Shown here piece by piece: positions 59,453 through 64,000 of a stretch of DNA of 64,000 nucleotides. The stretch is from Fimbriimonas ginsengisoli Gsoil 348 (GTDB taxonomy: Bacteria > Armatimonadota > Fimbriimonadia > Fimbriimonadales > Fimbriimonadaceae): the NCBI GenBank assembly GCA_945881865.1, contig CAMCVK010000014.1, positions 16,123-80,122 of the forward strand, read 5' to 3'. The notes beneath the pieces were generated by a model. That model did not search any database. It was not told where the DNA came from and saw nothing but the letters and a program-made list of their open reading frames with translations. Every line of letters starts with the position of its first letter. Within the stretch, counting starts at the first letter, position 1. The translations under genes were made by a program, and so were the position numbers.

Positions 59453-62011
59453 ATGGACAAACTTATGGGAAAGCATACGACGGTTCGAAATGGTGTCTGC
59501 CTCTTTGCGGCTTACCTAAGCTTGGGCTTACCGCAAGGCACCGCAGTTGACGCACCGGCTCTTCGGTCAAAGGCCTCGCAAGCACATTTGAGTGCTGCAG
59601 AAAAGAACGAACTCGTCAATGGCTTACGAGCCTTGATTGACAGCCCTGAGGGAACCGCAGACCAGCGATGCGCAGATGCACTCCTTTCTTTTCGACTTCT
59701 TCGCAGCTTAGATCGCGACCAGGCCGAGCAGTTCGCCGTCCGACTTTCCGCTCAGCCTTGGATCACAACAGCAAGTCCCCGCTTGCGATCCATCCTAGCC
59801 GCCGAGGTTGCCGAGCAACTCGCCTTCTCCGAGCACTGGAAGGTAGCCGAGCGATTAATCGCCGAGTCACGAGCATTGGCGCCTGGTAACCCGGAAGTTG
59901 CTGCCCAAGCCGCTTTGTTTGAGTGCAATCGGGGCCAAGCCGTTGGGGATCGGTCCCGATTATTTGCCGCCGCTGAAGCTCTGACTCCGCTCATCTCCCA
60001 TCCCGGACTGCCCCTTAGGCTGCGGCAAGAGGCGGCCGCAACGCAATTACAAGTGCACGCGGGCCTCGGAATTCGTTCCGAAGAGCAGCTTGCACGTATG
60101 GCTCGGTCGGCAGAACTGCTTGCGTCAAAGTCCAACGATGAGTCTGCGTTTTACTTGCGACTCGTAGTCAACTCATTAGAGCTTCTTCCCGAATCTGGTA
60201 AAGCTTTTAACCTGAGAATACAAAAATGGGCAGCCAGGATGCAGAGGAAGACCCCGGCTGAAGTAGAGTCCCGTGCGAGAGTGGAACTTGATGTGGAGAA
60301 CATTGCCAAGGCAAATACTTGGGATCAACTCAGAGTAGATGCAGCGGCTAGATTTGGTGAGCGCAGCCGTTCGTTCTTAAAGTCCTCGCTTTGCCTCGCA
60401 GCGGCAATCCTAAATGTATCGAGGCAAGACAATCCGCTTGATGGGGCGGAGGGAGTCACGAACGAGGCCGGAATCATGCGCGTGGTGAAGGAATGCCTCA
60501 CGGCGTTGGATCGTCCTAAGCCGGACATTTGGGTGCCGCCGGCCGCAATAACAATGATGTGGATTCGGTATTACCATAGAACCCGGCAACCTGAAGCGAT
60601 GAAACGCGCTTACTTGCAGCTCGGCTCAGACCAAGCGGCGGCCCGGCTTGTTTCGCTCCCATTGTTGCTTGAATCAGAACCAAAGCTTGTTGCCCATGAC
60701 TGGCAGCAAGCGATGGGCGTTTTTGCAGAATCCATCGTAGGCATTGCCCGGCAAAACCCGGACGATGCGTTGCGTTTTTTGTCCACCTGGAACTACCATT
60801 GGTCCGCGTTTGAAGTGCTGGCGCAACGGCATCCTGCGCCATTCTTGGAGGGCTACCTGCAGGCGACCGGGATCGTGAAGAACCTCCCTTACGGTAGGCG
60901 GGAGGGCAAGCCAGGCGAAACCGGTGGCCGGATCTATGGGCCGGTGACACTGCAGCAAGTGCAGGCAAAGCTGACTCCGGCTCGTCCGATGGTTGTCTAC
61001 GTGCGGTTCTTGGAGCCGGGCAAGGAGAGCGGTGAAGCAAAGTACGGTGCGTTTCTACTCTCTGGACTTCGGCCGATAAAGTACGTTGATCTCGGTACGG
61101 CAGAAAAAATCGACGGAGCAGTTATCGACTGGGGAGCAAGTATGCGAGTTCCGGGCGCGGAATCCGCACCCGTTGGCAACCCACGAACAGCTGGAAAGCG
61201 ACTGTACGAATTATTACTGCAACCCGTCGTTGGCAAGAAGCCACCACCTGGGATGATTGTTGTGCCCGACGGCCAAATCGGCAAAACCTCGTTCGCCGCT
61301 TTCATTAGTCCAAGCGGAAAGTGGCTTGCGGAAGAGGTGACGCTTTCGTACCTCGGGGCGATGCGGGACCTGCTGGATGAGAGCGAGCCATCGAAGGAGC
61401 CAAACGTGGCCACATACGCTACCAACTTTTTTGCATCCAGTCGCCTTTCGCCTCCGAAGGAAACCATTGCTGCGTTGGGTCGGCTTGGAGCTGTGAAAAC
61501 CATCCCGTTCTCGGCGACTCGGTCCGGTGGTCTTCGGCGGCCAAGGCATCTGCTGATCTCCACCCACGGCAAGACCATCGGGACGGCTTCCACCGATCCT
61601 CTTGAGATCGCGAGGGCCTCGTACCTTATCGCACCCAAACCGGCAACTGACCATAAGATTTTTTCGGACGAAGTGGCAGGCTGGAACTTAAAAGGAACAA
61701 GCCTCGTTCTCCTGGCGGCCTGCTTTGGGGGAAGGTCAGAAAGTTTGTCGGCCGAAGGAACGGGCGGGTTAAGGCGGGCCCTTTACATTGCAGGCGCGCG
61801 GCAGGTGATTGCTTCGCAGAGGTTCACGGTTGGGGTCGGCGCGGGTGACGCACCGGGAGATCGGTTGCTCTCGCTGGTTTGTCGCAGCCTTGCTTCTGGT
61901 GCCCGACCGGAAGAAAGTCTTCGGCGCGCGCAGATTCAAATGTTGCGGGACCCAAAGACAGCCGCCCCCCACGTCTGGGGCAATTTCATTTGCGAAGGAG
62001 CGCCGAGATGA
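59453..62011 (+). CDS. Exported CHAT-domain caspase-like protease
   Basis: 852 residues from ATG 59453 with GAGGAGG upstream. The N-terminus looks like a signal peptide (NGVCLFAAYLSLGLPQGTAVDA without its first part), implying export. Residues about 40-480 are helical and tetratricopeptide-like, but single repeats are hard to define. Residues about 500-850 are the CHAT domain: MVVYVRFLEPG, PGMIVVPDGQIGKTSFAAFI, then catalytic His705 (LLISTHGKT), Cys757 (LVLLAACFGGRSE) and GAGDAPGDRLLSLVCRSLAS. The dyad is intact. Its TGA overlaps the next ATG (ATGA). Substrate and trigger are unknown. Confidence 0.88.
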   Translation: MDKLMGKHTTVRNGVCLFAAYLSLGLPQGTAVDAPALRSKASQAHLSAAEKNELVNGLRALIDSPEGTADQRCADALLSFRLLRSLDRDQAEQFAVRLSAQPWITTASPRLRSILAAEVAEQLAFSEHWKVAERLIAESRALAPGNPEVAAQAALFECNRGQAVGDRSRLFAAAEALTPLISHPGLPLRLRQEAAATQLQVHAGLGIRSEEQLARMARSAELLASKSNDESAFYLRLVVNSLELLPESGKAFNLRIQKWAARMQRKTPAEVESRARVELDVENIAKANTWDQLRVDAAARFGERSRSFLKSSLCLAAAILNVSRQDNPLDGAEGVTNEAGIMRVVKECLTALDRPKPDIWVPPAAITMMWIRYYHRTRQPEAMKRAYLQLGSDQAAARLVSLPLLLESEPKLVAHDWQQAMGVFAESIVGIARQNPDDALRFLSTWNYHWSAFEVLAQRHPAPFLEGYLQATGIVKNLPYGRREGKPGETGGRIYGPVTLQQVQAKLTPARPMVVYVRFLEPGKESGEAKYGAFLLSGLRPIKYVDLGTAEKIDGAVIDWGASMRVPGAESAPVGNPRTAGKRLYELLLQPVVGKKPPPGMIVVPDGQIGKTSFAAFISPSGKWLAEEVTLSYLGAMRDLLDESEPSKEPNVATYATNFFASSRLSPPKETIAALGRLGAVKTIPFSATRSGGLRRPRHLLISTHGKTIGTASTDPLEIARASYLIAPKPATDHKIFSDEVAGWNLKGTSLVLLAACFGGRSESLSAEGTGGLRRALYIAGARQVIASQRFTVGVGAGDAPGDRLLSLVCRSLASGARPEESLRRAQIQMLRDPKTAAPHVWGNFICEGAPR

Positions 62012-63441
62012 GCCAGATTTATCCGGTCTTTCGACTTTGGGAGATCGCGGCGCGCTGGTTTGATGACCAAGAAGCCATCTATTCGGCCAACGCGGCGGCA
62101 AGAGGGGCTCTATTCGGTGCCGTAAACAGGTTTGGCGCATCATCTCTTAAGGCGAACTTCAAACCGAGCGACGCTGTGGTGGATGATGCGACGAAGCAAG
62201 CGTGCGCGCTGTTTCTCGACGTTATCGGGGCCTTTTACGAGAGTCGAAGACCAATAATTGAGCCGTTGGAATTGCCGGACGGCATCAATGACGCCCGGTC
62301 CGATTTTCAACCTGCCGAAGTGGTCAAGCTCGAGAGCGCGCTTGAAGCTCACCTCCGAATCCACTTTGGTGAAGGCTCACCGAAGCATCAAGTATTTCAA
62401 CAAACATATAAAGGAAATTATGCTGGGAGTGGATTGCGAGATCCCTTCTGGACAAAGGGAAACGTTTCGAAATGGGCAAAGGCGACCACCGAACAGGAGC
62501 TCATCAATCGATTCGTAAGAATATATTGCTATAATAAGTTTCACGCGTTATTAGACTTAAAGCATGTAAAAGGCAAAAACGACAAGAAGGTTTACATGGA
62601 GCGGAATCCAGGCGAGTTCAAGGATGCACACATCCCGTCGACCCGTCCGGGTACCTACCGCAGCCTACCGAGTATGTCGGAATTCCAAGAGCACCTCATA
62701 CGACAATTTGAGAATGTGACTCTACGATGCAACATGGCAGCGGTTAGGCGCAAAGTGGACCCTCAAACCGCTCAAAATGTGACTCAGGCGCTCCGGGATA
62801 CTATCCGCCGCTTTTTTGGAGCAATACCTGCCTCAGAAACCGAGGTCTCCAATGTTGCGCTTCCGTTGCTTGAAACCGCCATGAATGCGGAGCGGATCCC
62901 CATGGTGGGTGCACCAGAGGGAAGAATGGTGAAGCGAATCGGGCCCGCGCCAAAGCGGGTTGCTGGCCGCAAGATTCTCGACCCAGACGGTTGTATTTTA
63001 CCGAACGACATCGTTGCGTTCAACTTCCTGTTATCCGCTTGGGTGCGAAAAACGGTGACCGACGGCGAGTGGCCGATGGACGCGCCGAGCTACCGCACCG
63101 CCCATGTGCCGCTTCTTTGGGATGAGTTCGAAAACATAAAGGCAATCCGCAAGATGCTTGGTGCCGATGGCGGAGAAGACCTGCAAAAAATGATGGACTT
63201 CTTTTGCCAGTATTGGGTTGTGGCTCGATTCTTGGAGCGTGGAATGAGCGGAGAATTATCGCAGGTCCCGTTGTCGGAAGTTTCGAACCAGGCTCTCTTG
63301 GCGGAGCTCGGGTTTGTTTCGCAAACCGGCCAATTTAAAGTGGCGAATGATATGTGCAGCGAGATCGCCGAGAAGTTCTGGGCACCCTACGTTAATGGCG
63401 CGGACGAGAACAATGACTCCGCGGAGCTAGCCGATGAGTAA
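62008..63441 (+). CDS. Unknown protein coupled to the CHAT protease
   Basis: 477 residues from ATG 62008, with AAGGAG upstream and overlap with the CHAT stop. No signal peptide and no transmembrane segment, so it is probably cytosolic. It is helix-rich (MSQIYPVFRLWEIAARWFDD; KWAKATTEQELINRFVRIYC; MAAVRRKVDPQTAQNVTQAL) and ends in an acidic tail (NGADENNDSAELADE). I recognise no family or active site. From its place it may be a substrate, chaperone or sensor for the neighbouring proteins, but topology (cytosolic against exported) complicates direct contact with the protease. Confidence 0.75.
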   Translation: MSQIYPVFRLWEIAARWFDDQEAIYSANAAARGALFGAVNRFGASSLKANFKPSDAVVDDATKQACALFLDVIGAFYESRRPIIEPLELPDGINDARSDFQPAEVVKLESALEAHLRIHFGEGSPKHQVFQQTYKGNYAGSGLRDPFWTKGNVSKWAKATTEQELINRFVRIYCYNKFHALLDLKHVKGKNDKKVYMERNPGEFKDAHIPSTRPGTYRSLPSMSEFQEHLIRQFENVTLRCNMAAVRRKVDPQTAQNVTQALRDTIRRFFGAIPASETEVSNVALPLLETAMNAERIPMVGAPEGRMVKRIGPAPKRVAGRKILDPDGCILPNDIVAFNFLLSAWVRKTVTDGEWPMDAPSYRTAHVPLLWDEFENIKAIRKMLGADGGEDLQKMMDFFCQYWVVARFLERGMSGELSQVPLSEVSNQALLAELGFVSQTGQFKVANDMCSEIAEKFWAPYVNGADENNDSAELADE

Positions 63442-64000
63442 AGTGCCGCCAATAAAACTGGTACGCCGCTGCCAAATGACGTTGCAGCGGGAATGGCTGA
63501 GAACGCTTGAGGGCCCGCCATGGACGTTGGACGAAGCCTACATCGAGCAATTTCTGCGACAAGACGAGGACGGCTACTTATTACCCGATGCATGGTATAA
63601 GCTCTTGCGACTGGCGTCCATTCCAAAAAAATCACCACCACAAATTGAGCCGGAAGCGGTGTTTACGGCGGCAGACTTCGAGGAGTTGGAGAAATGGGCG
63701 AAGGTTATCGGCCCGTGCGAAGATATTCGGGCGCTGAGTTTGGAGCCGGAAGAAGATCTCGCCGAATCGAAGCAATTGCCAGAACAAGCTGTGGAGCGGG
63801 CTAGCGTACCGTCGCCTGCTGCCCGCAGGCCTTTGGTGGCCGTGGTCGGGCCCGCGTTTGCCGCTGGCTTGGTTTTCATGGTGATTGGTGCAGGTGTGGC
63901 ACTGCTCTACAGCGAGTCTAAGGTCGCGGTCGAGCGACAGCAGTTTGCGAAAGATCTCGCAGAGCTTAAAACGGCAAATGAAGGTCTCGGCCGCGACGTG
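63434..64000 (+). CDS. Single-pass membrane protein of the CHAT operon (cut by window end)
   Basis: 189 residues visible from ATG 63434, which overlaps the upstream stop by 8 nt. Residues 1-135 are soluble, probably cytosolic, with WLRTLEGPPWTLDEAYIEQF and PLLPDAW-like text. One membrane helix lies at about 136-158 (AVVGPAFAAGLVFMVIGAGV). After it a charged helix begins (SESKVAVERQQFAKDLAELK), likely a coiled coil outside the membrane. It could bridge the cytosolic partner and the exported protease. The rest lies beyond the window, so the family cannot be judged. Confidence 0.75.
   Translation, partial: MSKVPPIKLVRRCQMTLQREWLRTLEGPPWTLDEAYIEQFLRQDEDGYLLPDAWYKLLRLASIPKKSPPQIEPEAVFTAADFEELEKWAKVIGPCEDIRALSLEPEEDLAESKQLPEQAVERASVPSPAARRPLVAVVGPAFAAGLVFMVIGAGVALLYSESKVAVERQQFAKDLAELKTANEGLGRDV

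Overview
The window is bacterial, GC-rich and densely coded. It has two parts: the right end of a tailed-phage (prophage-like) region at about 1-19300, and a chromosomal region at about 19680-64000. The host looks like a Gram-negative-type (diderm), rod-forming heterotroph with lipoproteins, exported beta-propeller proteins, MreBCD, a RemA/DUF370 protein and a carotenoid operon. An Armatimonadota (Fimbriimonadia-like) origin fits this mix, but that is an inference from gene content, not from a marker gene.

Phage region (1-19300). This is a siphovirus-type late cluster: tape measure, head-tail joining proteins, tail tube, a tail assembly chaperone pair with a C CCA AAA -1 frameshift site, lambda gpE-type capsid, gpD-type decoration protein, protease/scaffold, a MuF-type protein fused to a zincin, NlpC/P60 peptidase, tail hub, and a tail fibre with an SGNH esterase domain. 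Portal, terminase, integrase and regulators are not visible and probably lie left of the window. The late genes are not in one operon. They switch strand repeatedly, and at the divergent points a palindrome of the TTACGCGTAA type sits midway between two start codons, about 8 nt from each. The same CGTAA half-site precedes several other phage starts. I read this as a bidirectional, probably leaderless, phage late promoter or operator. The region ends with a degenerate tRNA-Met-like gene, a strong terminator, a methyltransferase remnant, and a host tRNA-Arg(CCT) whose 3' end faces the phage and may be the integration site.

Host region, left part (19847-37600). It holds a TolB-like exported protein, a GT-C-like membrane protein, a large exported protein, aconitase plus oligopeptidase F, an adenosine/adenine deaminase-family protein, a Dabb protein, a dehalogenase-like hydrolase lacking its catalytic His, a YifB/ComM ATPase, and a four-gene carotenoid operon (CruF-like, CrtI-like, acyltransferase, CrtB).

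Middle part (37656-58602). It holds tRNA-Ser(GCT), a lytic transglycosylase, a sugar nucleotidyltransferase with a lipoprotein, CinA, PurH, a RemA-mreB-mreC-mreD cluster, a Glu/Leu dehydrogenase, a Uma2 nuclease, an esterase, two DM13-type exported proteins, RuvAB, a Gfo/Idh oxidoreductase, LepA and a P-loop kinase.

Right end (58938-64000). After a small lipoprotein comes a three-gene, translationally coupled operon: an exported CHAT-family caspase-like protease, a 477-residue protein I do not recognise, and a single-pass membrane protein cut by the window edge. This is the best candidate here for an undescribed system.

Two global patterns stand out. Many host genes carry a TANNNT-like hexamer only 5-8 nt before the start codon and no Shine-Dalgarno, which implies leaderless mRNAs. 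Most convergent pairs overlap by exactly 4 nt at their stop codons.
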